A stretch of 25,857 nucleotides of DNA from Sphaeroforma sirkka (GCA_001586965.3 LUCW03001925.1:1-25857); one strand, 5' to 3'; shown: positions 1-9,935, counted from the stretch's first letter. The notes: generated by a model not told the origin, from the letters alone. Program-made: numbers and translations.

Positions 1-67
1 TCACCCCCCAAAAGCTAGGGTATCCGCTGGTATGTTTTCACCCCCCCATAAGCTAGGGTATCCGCTT
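1..67. repeat. Two-copy 37-bp tandem repeat at window edge
   Basis: Two copies of a unit made of a C-run followed by agctagggtatccgct, at 1-28 and 38-67, give a period of about 37 bp. The C-run differs slightly (6 versus 7 C). The array may continue to the left of the window. It lies just beyond the 3' end of minus-strand element A, so it could be part of that element's 3' untranslated region or LTR. I could not find a second copy near the other end of A. Confidence 0.7.
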
Positions 68-195
68 GAGTTATACTCGCCTATAAGCTCGAGTTGTAGA
101 ATCGTCGTTCGCCTCTATACCGTGGTGAAATCTCACGAGGAGAGACAAACTCCGATCCGGAGGTAGATGATAGACATCTGGTATTCATCAACGCA

Positions 196-1517
196 ACGTT
201 GGAATTATTGTTGTTGTGTCGCTTTCTTCTTCTGTCGAGTTTGCTCGGCTTTGTGGTATGACAGCGATGTCATTCGGATCGTCAAAAGCTTCGGCTGACT
301 CCCAAGTTGGATCACCATCCGCCAGCGAACCAAGTATTCTGTATTCCCTGTGGAATCATTCTGTCTATGTCGAATGATGTAACGGAACGAGGAACTATCT
401 TGCCACATATGATCTTCTAAAGGCTTTTCGGTGGCTCTATGGACTAGTCGCAAAGTTCCACTCCTAACTGGTTTACCTTTGAAAGTATCTGGAAGTGAAC
501 CATCCTTGTGTGTCAGTTCATATCCTTGTCCCTGTCTGGCTTTGACAGCGTATGGTCCAAACATTGGTCGCATTGCTTTGGTTGTGCGACCTTCGGACCG
601 TACCATTACCACATCCCCTGGTTGAAAGGCGATAAAATCGTAAGCATGGAGGCGGTCAAACTGCCTGGATAGTGTGTCTGCGTATTTCTGCGTGACCTTG
701 TAAAGCGTCGGCAAAGATAGTGTCGTGCAAACGATCCAGCCGGTGTGCCCAAGCCTCATTGGTGACCGGCTGATTCCCGGAAGGTCATCCGTGAAGTCAG
801 CAAACGGAACATGACGGCGACCGAAGTAAGCACTGAATGGTGCTGTCTTGTGTCGCCGAGATATTCGGAGGTTCTGGCACAGCATAATAAGTGCTAGTCG
901 GACATCCCATGCCGTAGGCAAAGATTCACATAGCTTGCGAACTCCTTCGTGTGTATGTCTCTGTGTCTTCTCTCCGCTGCTCCCAGAACCTGAGGACGAT
1001 ATGGTGGCGACTTCGCATGCATCACTCCAACTTCTTGAGTTATTAATTTAACAATCTTGTTCGAGAAAACTCGCCTCCCTCGTCTGATTGGATTTTCCTG
1101 GGAAAACCATGTTCCCCAAACACTTCCATAAGTTTCGATGTCACCACTTCTGCTGACTTTGTGGCCGTTGCTCTCAATATCGGGTACCCCGTTGCTATAT
1201 CAAGACGTGCAATATATATATCGATTTCCTGCTGCTGAAACTAGTGGCATTGGAATCATGTCATTTTGAATATGATCCCACGGATACTTTGCCGTTATAT
1301 TAATCATCGGGTGAAATCCTTTTCGTAACACCCTCTGTCCTAGACATGTGCGACAGTTTCTCCTAACTGTTTGTGCAAGTTCCAGAGCGTTAAGCCACAA
1401 ATGTCCGTTCTGCTGTGGTTGAGCAACTGTATACTCTGCTCTATGATGCCCAATCTCATTCTGCAAGGTGAGCTGTGTGCGACGGCTTATCTCTTCCTCA
1501 TCTGGAGAATCCGTCAT
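196..1517 (-). pseudogene. pol: Element A integrase with C-terminal chromodomain, frameshifted
   Basis: Integrase would insert the element's cDNA into chromosomes. On the minus strand, 1517-1200 gives an HHCC-type zinc-binding segment (GHHRAEYT ... NCRTCLGQ) and the start of the catalytic core (YPWDHIQNDMIP, first acidic residue). The second acidic residue is in IQSDEGGEF near 1092-1063, in a frame interrupted at about 1200. The third core segment and the SH3-like C-terminal part run from about 1045 to 330 (GDVVMVRSEG, FGPYAVKARQ). The end is a chromodomain: SFRYIIRHRQ ... EYLVRW, then after a frame change DGDPTWESAEAFDDPNDI, which is the classic chromodomain close. There are at least three frame breaks or stops. 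Chromodomains in such elements target integration to chromatin; that role here is inference. Confidence 0.85.
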
Positions 1518-1519
1518 GG

Positions 1520-2177
1520 CTACTTCCGGTGGCGATCGATACTAGCCGAGACGTATCTAATGGGGTGACTTTTCGATACTGAGGACGGTTCGGCATATCC
1601 CAATCGTGCCGAAAACGTCGCTGGAAGGCTGTAACCATTGCGTGGGCCTACTCTGGCAATGACTGTGTGACCCCATGGTGTCTTGCCACTCGCATACTTT
1701 CCGTATTTGAGGAAGGAGTGGGCTGTCCTTGGAACTAATACTGGGTCTCTTTGTAGAAGCGACTTGAATAACTGGAACCAAGGCTCGTGGGGCGCCCACG
1801 GTAGACACACCGTAGCTGTGGCCCTCTCTGATCGTATCTTGCGCAACATTCTATGGATTAATCTCCATGGTGGGTTCATCCATCCGTCTATATCTTTCCA
1901 ACAATGTGCAAACGCTCCACCCCTGTCATCGTCGGTGTAGTAGTGGCAAATGATGATCCTGTTGCGAAGCAAAGACATCGACATTATTCTCACCCATAAT
2001 CCGTTGCGCTTGCTCAAAGTAATCTGGAAAAAGTTGCCAACATTCTGCATATAGTACCTCCGGGTCCTCAGTCTCAACAGTTCCCTCATGAAGCCTAGAC
2101 CACGCGTCTGGTAGCACGTTCTTTATACCCGGGATGTGCGAGATAGTGAAATTGAAGGCGCTATGATGTGATGCCAT
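1520..2177 (-). pseudogene. pol: Element A RNase H tether and Dam-like methyltransferase-type domain
   Basis: The frame entering at 2177 begins with an RNase H-tether sequence (FNFTISHIPGIKNVLPDAWS). It is followed by NNVDVFASQQDHHLP, then a frame change near 1950-1930 into GWMNPPWRLIHRMLRKI, TVCLPWAPHEPWFQLF and TPWGHTVIARVGP. The D.FA...N...... , NPPW and PW blocks match the layout of the Dam-like domain described in DIRS-group retrotransposons; NPPW is the catalytic-type [DNS]PP[YFW] motif of N6-adenine methyltransferases (here 1865-1876). The same blocks recur in element B (NPPC), including the trailing TPW.HT....R.GP. I did not see a clear AdoMet-binding glycine motif. Function is unproven; it may be a structural remnant rather than an active enzyme. 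Confidence 0.7.
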
Positions 2178-3499
2178 CGTTGTAGCATCGGATTCAGCTT
2201 TAGCTGTGTGTTCATATACACCAAAGCCTTGTGATCAGTCAACACTGAAAAGCGTTGACCTTCGAGATGATCCCTGAGTGTGTGAGACCATATACCAAGG
2301 CCAATAATTCCTTCATGGGTGTTGCGTAATTGCGCTGTGCTGCGTTGAGGGTCTTGCTGAAGAACATTAGGTATTGCTTCTTCCCTTCTATGGTCTGGAA
2401 CAATGCACCTCCAATACCGTAGTCGCTTGCATCCGTTTCGAGTTGTAAAGGTACTTCGTCGACGGGAAATTTCAACACTACTGCCTCAACTATGGCTTGC
2501 TTCATGGCATCCCAAGCTTGCTGGTGTCTCTGTTCCCACCTGTCTCCAATGATTTCCTTAGGCCTCAGTCTTACAATTCCCGGAGTGGGGCAACTACCCT
2601 CTGCAAAGTTTGGTAGGTGCTCGTGAAGAAAGTTAGCTAATCCAAGGCCGATGCAATGTCTTTGTGCTTCTTCGGGGTTGGCCAGTCAATGAGCTTGGCC
2701 TGCTTTTTCATGGCAAATATCAATTCCGGCCTTCGATAATCGCTTCCCTAGGATCATGACTTCTTTGACTGCAAAAAATGACATTTTGAAGGGTTTAGCT
2801 TTGAAACTGTGGTACGTCAGCCGCCGAATGACCTCTTTCACTACTCGTACGTGTTCCTCGTAGTCATCTGTTGCTATTACGATGTCGTCCAGGTAGTGGT
2901 ATGCCGGAAGTCCTTGCAATATCACACTCGGTGTACGCTGAAACTGCTGCGTCAGTGTGTGTAGTCCAAATGGCGCTGATGTAAAAAGAATACTGGCTTT
3001 TGCCATGTGTGAAACTGAATAGATACTGAGAATCAGGGTGAATTGGAAGTCGATGGTACGCTGCAGTTAGATCAATGTCGTGAAATATCTCTTCCCTTTG
3101 ATGTTACCAATCTTGTCGTTGATAGCGGGAATAATGAACTGATCCGCCGGTATTAATGCATTCACCGCTCTGAGGTCCAAACACACTCGCACTTTCTTTG
3201 GTTCTCCAGATTGAGGTATACTCTGGCACGGCGAGCAAGGGTAAGTTGACGGAAGTGGCTGTATCCCTTTGAACTATGACCAAATCTTGAATCCACTTCT
3301 GCACCTGTCTATCTACCCATGGTATCCATTTGTCTGCTAAAAGTTCCGTACTGCCTTCCCGCATCCTTGCAGCTTGATCTGGTGTCACTGGCAATCTAAC
3401 TTCGCCTCCTTCCAGTCTGCACCTGTCCTTTTCTCGAATACCATCATTGTCCCTCAGTTCCTTGTCTAGTTCCAGGCGAACACCGGTTTCCTCGGTCAA
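2178..3499 (-). pseudogene. pol: Element A reverse transcriptase and RNase H
   Basis: Copies element RNA into DNA. The RT thumb-proximal and finger part lies at 3499-3104 (LPLLAVPEYTSIW, then the KxRVCLDLR-type block in a shifted frame). The palm is at 3006-2686 with FTSAPFGLHTLTQQFQ and the catalytic AYHYLDDIVIATDD (YLDD at 2884-2895). RNase H follows at 2505-2239 with LETDASDYGIGGALFQ, FFSKTLNAAQRNY and the acidic ATPMKELLALV. Frame breaks occur near 3190, 3006-3104, 2690 and 2240. The catalytic residues themselves are preserved, suggesting decay by indels after a functional past. Confidence 0.88.
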
Positions 3500-3984
3500 A
3501 TCTGGTGGTCGTCTCAGCGGGTGTTGGTTCCAATAGTTTGTCGAGCTCCGTTGGATCTATGGATGAGAATGGCGATTGAAGGCCTCCCACGTATAGCCCT
3601 AAGCCAGGCATAAGATCCTGGCCTACGATCGCGTGGATAGCCGGTGGTAGATTCATTTAGCTCGAAAGACTGTTCTGTGAGCTCTAGACCATATCGCACT
3701 GGAGTTTGTACGGTGGAGCCTATTCGCCGTGTACGAACACTACGATCAGCTAGGTATATATAGGATCCCTCCGGAGCCGACTTAATTTGCAATCCTCAAT
3801 CGTGTGCGGATGTCGAATCAATGCAACTTCTGTTTGCCCCAGAATCCACTAACGCCCTGCATGTCTTACCGTTAATCAGGATAGATATGAATACTCGATT
3901 GTCCATCGAAGGTAATGGATCTTTAATCGATAGTATCACAGGTGTACTAGAACAGAAAACTAAAGTTGCATCTGCATCCGACAC
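3444..3984 (-). pseudogene. pol: Element A retropepsin-like aspartic protease
   Basis: The region encodes VFISILINGKTCRALVDSGA, with the retropepsin active site DSGA at 3835-3846 (minus strand). After a stop at 3796 the C-terminal lobe reads through IKSAPEGSYIYL and, in another frame, HAIVGQDLMPGLGLYVGGL, which matches the IIG.DLL..LGI signature of retroviral-type proteases. Such proteases cut Gag and Gag-Pol. The active-site serine form is intact here, unlike element B where the matching position reads DPG. Two frame changes separate the lobes. Confidence 0.8.
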
Positions 3985-4797
3985 CCCTTACGTCCTATTC
4001 CTGATCGCTGCCTATGTTTTCCCACGTTGCATCCTCTTCCAACTCACCCTGTTCGATTTCGTCTGGGTGTGCCAGTATGGAAGCAATGTGTGTGTCTGCA
4101 GGCGTGGTCTCCTCATGCTCCGTTTGCTGGTCGTTCGAGTCTATCAGGGCCGTAATGATGTTGACCGCGGGCAAACTCTTATTGAAGGATACGCCTTGCT
4201 TGAATCCTCGGCCCGAGTTGGATGTGAATCAACCCGTTTGTTCGACTGGTAGTGCTTGCAGGAAGATATATGCCTGAAACTGAGTGGGGCATCCGCTCTG
4301 CACGTAGAGTGCTTGTGCGTTGTGTGCTGCCTCCTCCTGTATTCGTATTCAAAATACGATCTCGTTGTTGGGCTGGAAGCTGTCTACGCCGATCCCCACA
4401 TTCAACTGTGTCCGTACCCGTTGTCTGAGGATGGCATCAGGTTCTTATATGTCTGGATTTAAAATGCGGAGAAGGTCTTCGGTCTCCAGCTGGTCCCAAC
4501 CTATGTGATGTTGTAGCGTACGTTCATATGTCATATTACCTGTCAGGTCCTCGAGGGCCTGTATGAGGCAGTGATTAAGCAACCGCTTAGGAAAGTCCTT
4601 GCCCTTATCTGCTCGCTCCCACTCTCTCTTGTGAACTTCCACAATCTTGTTCAAATGTTCCCTGGCTGACTCTACACTTGGGATTACCCCTTCGCCAACT
4701 ACTTAAAGGTAGGGTCTACGGTGGCTTTGCTCTCATGTTCATACAGATTTGGTTTATGACCTGTTCCGCCGGATATACCCTCAGCTGATTATGGTTG
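3985..4797 (-). pseudogene. gag: Element A distal gag and gag-pol spacer
   Basis: Between the long gag frame and the protease are several short minus-strand frames that look like one broken coding region. At 4654-4445 the protein contains KIVEVHKREWERADKGKDF and WDQLETEDLLRILNPDI, which resembles a capsid-like helical segment and has a partner in element B's gag (W..L....LN). Further on, other frames give QFQAYIFLQALP and an acidic spacer with EIEQGELEEDATWENIG. No CCHC zinc knuckle was found. I infer this is gag because of its position and helical, charged make-up; it could in part be an unrelated spacer. Confidence 0.55.
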
Positions 4798-6015
4798 TCA
4801 CGGGAGATAGTCAATTGTGGTCTTTGCTGCCTTAAAATGTATGAGTACCTTATAGAACCAACGTACCATCCACGACTCATCTAGCCTTGAGACGTGGGCG
4901 TTCTTCAGTGCTTCTTCTAGCGCCCCTCGTGTGTCTCTATCGGCTGTGCTGCTTAATTGATAACGGTCTAAAGGCCAATCGGGCCATGTCCGTGGCTCCG
5001 GAGCTCTATTCTTCCTGATAGCTTCCAATTGAGTATTCAACGCTCCTTTCAGTGTATCGATCGTGAACGTTAGTAATGTACATCTTGGGACATCGTAGTT
5101 TCCCTGTACTCGACAAAGTTCATCCACAAAGAAAGATATATTCCCTTCGAGGCGTTGACACATGGCTCGGCGATGCTCGTTCCACTGTGCTGGTGTCATG
5201 ATCGGCTCTCTAGCCTGTTCGTCTTTGTGCGGTCGTTTTCTGCTGCCATGAATATTACCGTCGTCGACGTCACTAGACTTGCGCTTACCGTCGTCGACGT
5301 AACTAGCCTTGCAAATATCCTGCATCGATCGCGCGAAGTCTCGGTGCTGTCCGCTGAGATCCCATCGTCTACGTAGTTGTTCTCGTTCGGCTTCCTTACG
5401 ATAATCCCCATGTGGGTCGCTCAAATATTGCTCTAGCTGTCGGCCCCTGATTCCGTCAGATTTTTGCTGACGAGTGCCCGTGGCCCACCCTGACATATTG
5501 CTATGCCGTTGGACTGGTCGCTCATCCCCGTTGCCTGCGAGGGAATTCTGACTTGCACTGGTGAAACTCTTCGATCGAGTTCGCTTTCGAGTGAAATCTC
5601 GTTCAGGTGCTCGGTGAAAAGACTGCCATGAATATGGTCTATCACCCGCTGAATGAATGCCCGAGGTACCTCGGACGTTGGCTACCCTGTGCCGCTCAGC
5701 TGCTGGTTCAGCAGACTTTAAACGACTAGTATGCCTAATCACAAATTGCACCTCACTGTCTTCTGGATCTGCTCTCCCTCTTGCCGAAAAGCGAGACCCG
5801 TGCCCCAACTGATGTTGCTTGCTTGCTGCCTGGCGCATGTCTTGGTCTGACTGTTCATATCGCGGTTGTTCATCTCTTTGACGCGATGCTACTGTCTGGC
5901 GCGAAGAAGCTGTGCCTCCTTGGTGGGTCTGCTCGAAATCTGACAAGGATCTCTGGGTTGCTTTGCCGTCGCGACGAGTACGTCGAGGGCTGCGGGGTGC
6001 TGGACGCATAGGCAT
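4798..6015 (-). CDS. gag: Element A gag N-terminal region (405 aa open frame)
   Basis: An uninterrupted 405-codon frame starts at ATG 6015 (MPMRPAPRSP) and ends at 4798. The first ~270 residues are basic, Gln/Ser/Arg-rich and probably disordered. The last ~130 residues (MTPAQWNEHRRAMCQRL ... WMVRWFYKVLIHFKAAKTT) look helical and could begin a capsid domain. No database-style motif is visible; the assignment rests on its place immediately upstream of protease/RT on the same strand. A 30-bp tandem duplication inside it (5261-5310) repeats a VDDG-containing decapeptide. It likely ended by frameshift, since capsid-like sequence continues downstream. It is the only long intact frame in element A. 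Confidence 0.65.
   Translation of the reverse strand: MPMRPAPRSPRRTRRDGKATQRSLSDFEQTHQGGTASSRQTVASRQRDEQPRYEQSDQDMRQAASKQHQLGHGSRFSARGRADPEDSEVQFVIRHTSRLKSAEPAAERHRVANVRGTSGIHSAGDRPYSWQSFHRAPERDFTRKRTRSKSFTSASQNSLAGNGDERPVQRHSNMSGWATGTRQQKSDGIRGRQLEQYLSDPHGDYRKEAEREQLRRRWDLSGQHRDFARSMQDICKASYVDDGKRKSSDVDDGNIHGSRKRPHKDEQAREPIMTPAQWNEHRRAMCQRLEGNISFFVDELCRVQGNYDVPRCTLLTFTIDTLKGALNTQLEAIRKNRAPEPRTWPDWPLDRYQLSSTADRDTRGALEEALKNAHVSRLDESWMVRWFYKVLIHFKAAKTTIDYLP
5263..5310 (-). repeat. 30-bp tandem duplication inside element A gag
   Basis: The block ttaccgtcgtcgacgt occurs twice with a 30-bp offset (from about 5255 and 5285), adding ten residues in frame around VDDG in the gag protein. A third YVDDG-like stretch appears nearby in another frame near 5370. 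Such in-frame expansions are common in disordered protein regions. Confidence 0.65.
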
Positions 6016-6147
6016 CTTGATGTTAAGACTTCGATGTATGGCTTTGTGTTGTTGATGAATAGTTGGTCCAGATTGAAGGTGTGTCGGCTATTATATAATA
6101 GTTGAACTCAGCTATTCGTGTTACACACTTTCTTCCGCCGACCTCCT

Positions 6148-6159
6148 CTCGTGATACCA
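6148..6159 (-). promoter_or_regulatory. Candidate primer binding site of element A
   Basis: The minus-strand sequence TGGTATCACGAG, 133 bp upstream of the gag ATG, starts with TGGTATCA, the first eight bases of the PBS often complementary to initiator-Met tRNA in LTR elements. Position between a putative 5' LTR and gag is right. The remaining bases do not match well, and no LTR end (CA) is evident directly upstream, so this is weak. Confidence 0.25.
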
Positions 6160-7526
6160 AATAGCTAATTATCATTGAATCATGTTGATGTCTACGAGGT
6201 CTGCTTACGGGTCCCCGAAAACTGGTTGCGCTCGAATACACCTTGCTCCTTAATGATTGCTAATCATTTGTTTGGTTTAGTTTTGTAAATGAGTACTCGT
6301 TTTGCTCTCCTTTGCTCTGCCTATAGGAGAAATTAAGAGTTGCTGATAGACTCGAAGCGTGTTCAATGATCAACCGCCTGTCGTGTTCTAGCGTTCTGAA
6401 TGCTCCTTCAATCCAACCTTCGGACCACTGTACTCCAACCTAAAATCAAACCCGAGGCCTGGAGCCAGGAAGTTCTGGTCAAGGTTCACAAGTATAACCT
6501 TGAAGCCCAAGGTAATTACATCGGTTTTGAAGTTGGAAAACCAAAAACAAATTCCCTATTCAAACCAACTTGAGTGTACTTGCACGATGCCTGATAAGTC
6601 CTGTCTACTCTTGCAGGTACTATTTCTTCTGTTCCTTGCAAGAGTCCGCTGCATCTTGACGATTCGCCTTATACGTCGGCGATAACGTTCTCGTTCTGCT
6701 TAGTTTTCACCAACAATCATTCAACCGTACCATGCTACTTGCTGGTCCTACGGCTAATTCACTTACGTTGACTTCCTTCCTCTCTGGAATGAAAATTCAA
6801 GTATATATATATATTTATTTATATACACATATATGAAAATATATTCTAGCTTGTAACGTCGGTAAATACGTCTGCTAGTTGTATGTTGGTCGTGGGTTCG
6901 ATACTCTCAGTGATATATAATTTCTTTCTATGCTTTCGTGACTATCGAAGTTCGCGCATGCAACGATGGCCAAACATTCGACTCGGAGATATCTTCGAAA
7001 AATCGATCTTCTAACCATGCCAGTCTTTTCGTCTAGCCAATTGATTACCAAAACTTGCTTCAGTAGTTGATATTTGTTGAAAATACGAGTTGAAATCGCA
7101 TTCTTTCTGTCTCAGTTTCTCCCAAACTGTGCCTAGCTCCTCTTCTGCATTGCTACCTGTCTCACGCGCGCTTAATTCACTCGTTTCCATTCTACGTCGC
7201 CTGATACTGTCGATTCTAAATTGCTACCTGCTTTTCTTGATCACCTCTATCTACTCCACACCTATGAAAATTTGCCATATCGACCTTCTCTACGCCAAAT
7301 TACGTTCTTTTATACCCCTAACTGCGATACTGCATCATGTTCGTGTTGTGCGGACTGACTAGGCCAGTCAAAACATTGTTCAAACGTCGTATGGGCTGCT
7401 AATTAGTCAGAGGAGGCCTTGATTGCCAACGACGGCCTGAAAAGTCGCATTAGAATTGAAGTATCTGGATTTTCGGACCGAAGATGGATTAAAAATTCAA
7501 AAGAAGAATGAATGGTTGTTGAAAAA
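6160..7526. other. Non-coding, AT-rich interval
   Basis: No convincing coding region was seen on either strand. The interval may hold the 5' LTR of element A, but no second copy exists in the window to prove it. It includes a short TA-rich tract near 6800-6835 and a tRNA-like box (separate entry). Confidence 0.5.
6850..6912 (+). other. Degenerate tRNA-like sequence with pol III B-box match
   Basis: The run ggtcgtgggttcgatactc near 6888-6906 resembles the 3' half of many tRNAs, and ggttcgatact (6895-6905) matches 9 of 11 positions of the B-box consensus GGTTCGANTCC. The T-stem does not pair well and no acceptor stem is found, so this is not a working tRNA. It may be a tRNA-derived SINE relic or chance. 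Confidence 0.25.
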
Positions 7527-7969
7527 TGGTCCGATAACTAATTAATCTATAAAAAATATAAAAAAATAAAAAATGCTCATCAGCTAAATAAATTGGGCAC
7601 CTGTTAATTTCTGCATATATTACTAATCACTCCAATTTGCTCTAGATTTAAAATAATTTTAAAAATCTGCATAATATATATATGTGTGTGTGTGTAAATC
7701 ACGCAAGCGTAACAAACCGAGCAAAACAGCTATATATATATTGAATAAAAGTAGTAGTAATCGACCGGATGGTCGGATAACTATTTATTCTAAGAAAAAA
7801 AAGAAGAAATTAACGCTCATCAGCTAAATAAATTGGGCACCTGTTAATTTCTGCATATATTACTAATCACTCCAATTTGCTCTAGATTTAAAATAATTTT
7901 TAAAATCTGCATAATATATATATATATATATATATGAAAATCACGCAAACGTATCAAACCGAGCAAAAC
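7527..7969. repeat. Tandem duplication of ~240 bp
   Basis: Two copies of about 200 bp (7527-7729 and 7770-7969) share a long near-identical core beginning gctcatcagctaaataaatt (7575 and 7815) and ending gagcaaaac. The main offset is 240 bp. Each copy ends in an expanded TA or TG/TA microsatellite that differs in length between copies. No coding capacity is evident. Confidence 0.85.
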
Positions 7970-7995
7970 GGACGGTGGGGGCTTCTTTTCACTTA

Positions 7996-8154
7996 TCTGT
8001 GCTCGGAAGACTTTGCTCCTGTCGTAATTTGCAAGCTCCTTTCGGCTATCCGGTTCTGGAAGGAGATTAACTCCTCTGTGCTCGGAGGACTTTGCTCCTG
8101 TCGTAATTTGCAAGCTCCTTTCAGCTATCCGGTTCTGAGGGAGATCAACTCCTT
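7996..8154. repeat. Tandem duplication of 79 bp
   Basis: Two adjacent copies (7996-8075 and 8075-8154) share actttgctcctgtcgtaatt and gctatccggttctg with few changes; the offset is 79 bp. The repeat directly follows the second ~240-bp unit. A 79-codon frame that crosses both copies is explained by the repetition and is not called as a gene. Confidence 0.85.
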
Positions 8155-8269
8155 TAATTTGTCAATAAAATGAACTTCTCCGTCCACTATTATCCTCGAG
8201 ATAAAATCGAATAATACACCTAAAGTAACTAGTCGTAAAAATGTAGTAAACACATCAAAATACGATACT

Positions 8270-8306
8270 AACACCTACTGAGTCTCCCTGAGGCTCAGTG
8301 CGGTGT
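8270..8306. other. Imperfect hairpin
   Basis: The sequence cacctactgag ... ctcagtgcggtg can fold with ctgag/ctcag and cacc/ggtg paired around a loop of about 11 bases. No coding context; could be part of a transposon end or a structured RNA, or incidental. Confidence 0.35.
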
Positions 8307-8526
8307 ATTTATTCTTATATTTGATTGTCTCACGTGGTCTACAAATAATTCACCTCGTGTAAATTAATTGTAAACTAATTCTAACTCCACACTGATAGTG
8401 GTTTAAGGGGACTTTTACTACAGCTTCAGCAGCTAGCGAATTTACGACATCGACCAAACGACAACAAATAAGACACTACTATGCCACAACGCAGAAGGGA
8501 GCTGTCCCCAGCATCGACGCCACAGT

Positions 8527-8554
8527 CGACACTCGACACTCGACACTCGACACC
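8527..8554. repeat. 7-bp tandem repeat (CGACACT)n
   Basis: Three perfect cgacact units followed by cgacacc. Similar ACTC/CGAC low-complexity DNA reappears at 25660-25730. Confidence 0.8.
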
Positions 8555-8960
8555 GCTTCTGAAAGCAAAAAAAAAAATTTCAAGAAAATCTTATGAGTAA
8601 ATTTACCTGCGACATTGTTATGCCTGTCCCCGTACAGAAGATTATCCACGCTCTGTCGTGAAGCCTGCACTGTACAGGATATCGTCTACTCTTCAAAAAG
8701 TCAACGTTTTCGGCAATTTCATCGAGACAACAGTCCCAACGAGTCAACGTTATCATCAATTGTCATCGAGTCTATACTCAACAGCTCCAATTCGTCAACG
8801 TTTTCAACAAATATTCATCTGTTTGTTCAACGTTTTTTCTTCAAGCTGCCATTTCCACCTAAGTGTTGCATGTCGTTTCACCTGGGCGACAGCGTTGCTA
8901 GGAACACAAAGGCGGATGAAACTGGTGGAGCTTCCGCGGCGATTTGGCTGAGATACCGAT

Positions 8961-9713
8961 TTAGACGGAAGATATCAGAGAAAGTGGTGGCGATTGAGGA
9001 CTGGTTGGGCATGCCAGTTTTTTCAATACTGATTGGGATGGGGGCTTGCCGTTAGGGAAAATTGCTGCTCGGAAGAAGAGCCATACCGGAGTTCTGTCAT
9101 CCATTTCATGAAGAGTTTTGTCCGGCATCGGGCGGCCCACCACTTTCGTCAAAAGGTGTTCGGGTACTGGCGGCTGCGGTTGGGACTGAGAAGCTGGTAG
9201 GGTCGGGCGTTTTAGGGCTCGGTTTTGTAGGTTTGTCCACTTTTGAGCGGTAGCTGGGAGGTTCACTGCTGCTATTGGGCGCCTGTGGCCGTGGTCTTTT
9301 GCAGACGGAGCAGGCGGCAAATCGAAAAGTGTCGGTGTGTCATTATCTATAGGTGCACGGGTTTGGGATTTAAGGTCCCGGAGTTTGGATTCAAGGTTGG
9401 TTGTTTTTGCACAGAGGTTAGTGAGCATTTGGTGTATGGTTGATTTCCATTGGTTATCAGTCAAAGGCTCCTTGGGAATGGGCCTATCATTGTTCGGGGT
9501 TGTTAGAGCCGGTCCCAAAATTTGATTGAGATTGGCCTGTAGAGTACTGACCTGGGCAGAGAGGTTTGTGATCGATTTTTGTATGTCCAATTTCCATTGG
9601 TCATTGGGTAAGGAGTCGTTGGGGACGAACGTCTTAATTGGGATTCGGCCTGGCCCGACATTTTTCGCGGATGTGGGACTGTGGGGCTGTGAGAGTGTGG
9701 ATCCCCAGACTCC
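8961..9713 (-). pseudogene. Unrecognised coiled-coil/proline-rich ORF, probably 5'-incomplete
   Basis: An open frame of about 250 codons runs on the minus strand from after a TAG at 9716-9714 to a stop at 8961, with no ATG in its first 60 codons; a TTG lies at 9590. The N-terminal third is helical and contains an internal duplication: NDQWKLDIQKSITNLSAQV is mirrored about 45 residues on by DNQWKSTIHQMLTNLCAKT. The middle is Pro/Gln-rich (SQSQPQPPVPEHLL), and near the end is TPVWLFFRAAIFPNGKPPSQ. The layout (coiled coil, disordered linker, short aromatic block) is reminiscent of ORF1 or Gag-like proteins of retroelements, but I do not recognise the family. It may be a fragment with the rest lost by frameshift below 8961. 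Confidence 0.45.
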
Positions 9714-9910
9714 CTACTGTATTTTATTATTTTGATTGAAAATCCAAATTTCATGTCAACGTTTTGGTGGGGTCTGTGGGTTTTTTGAAAGTGGTATTCA
9801 GTTCTACACTGGTGACCTACTTGTCACCGAGATTTACGTTTCGGAGACGAAAATTTGAATCAAAGGTCCATCGTGAAAAATAAATATGGGGAAGCGAAAA
9901 ATAATATAAA

Positions 9911-9935
9911 AAACCCTAAACCCTAAAACCTTAAA
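9911..9935. repeat. Interstitial telomere-like AAACCCT tract
   Basis: Two exact AAACCCT units followed by degenerate ccctaaaacctt. This is the plant/oomycete-type heptamer, whereas most fungi use TTAGGG; two units are too few to infer the organism's telomere. Confidence 0.5.

Larger units (their letters stand above)
196..6015 (-). mobile_element. Element A: degenerate Ty3/gypsy-like retrotransposon
   Basis: Read on the minus strand, the order is gag (6015-4798), gag distal/spacer, aspartic protease (DSGA at 3835-3846), reverse transcriptase (YLDD at 2884-2895), RNase H, an HIPGI-type tether, a Dam-like domain (NPPW at 1865-1876), HHCC zinc finger and DDE integrase, and a chromodomain near 330-196. 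This order with integrase after RNase H is diagnostic of Ty3/gypsy elements; the chromodomain points to chromovirus-type elements. Reading frames break repeatedly, so this copy cannot make an intact polyprotein. No matching pair of LTRs was found: the 3' LTR may lie left of the window and the 5' LTR may be in 6160-6900. It is clearly diverged from the B/C family in the right half of the window. Confidence 0.9.

Noticed and set aside
6016..6900. 5' LTR of element A matched to 1-195
   Set aside because: No shared stretch could be found by eye between the two regions.
6850..6912. Functional tRNA gene
   Set aside because: Only a B-box-like 3' half; the T-stem mispairs and there is no acceptor stem.
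7934..8173. 79-codon plus-strand gene over the 79-bp repeat
   Set aside because: The open frame is a result of the tandem duplication; it has no recognisable protein features.
8615..9055. 146-codon plus-strand frame
   Set aside because: Overlaps the more protein-like minus-strand frame at its end and is rich in Ser/Phe from low-complexity DNA; no motif seen.
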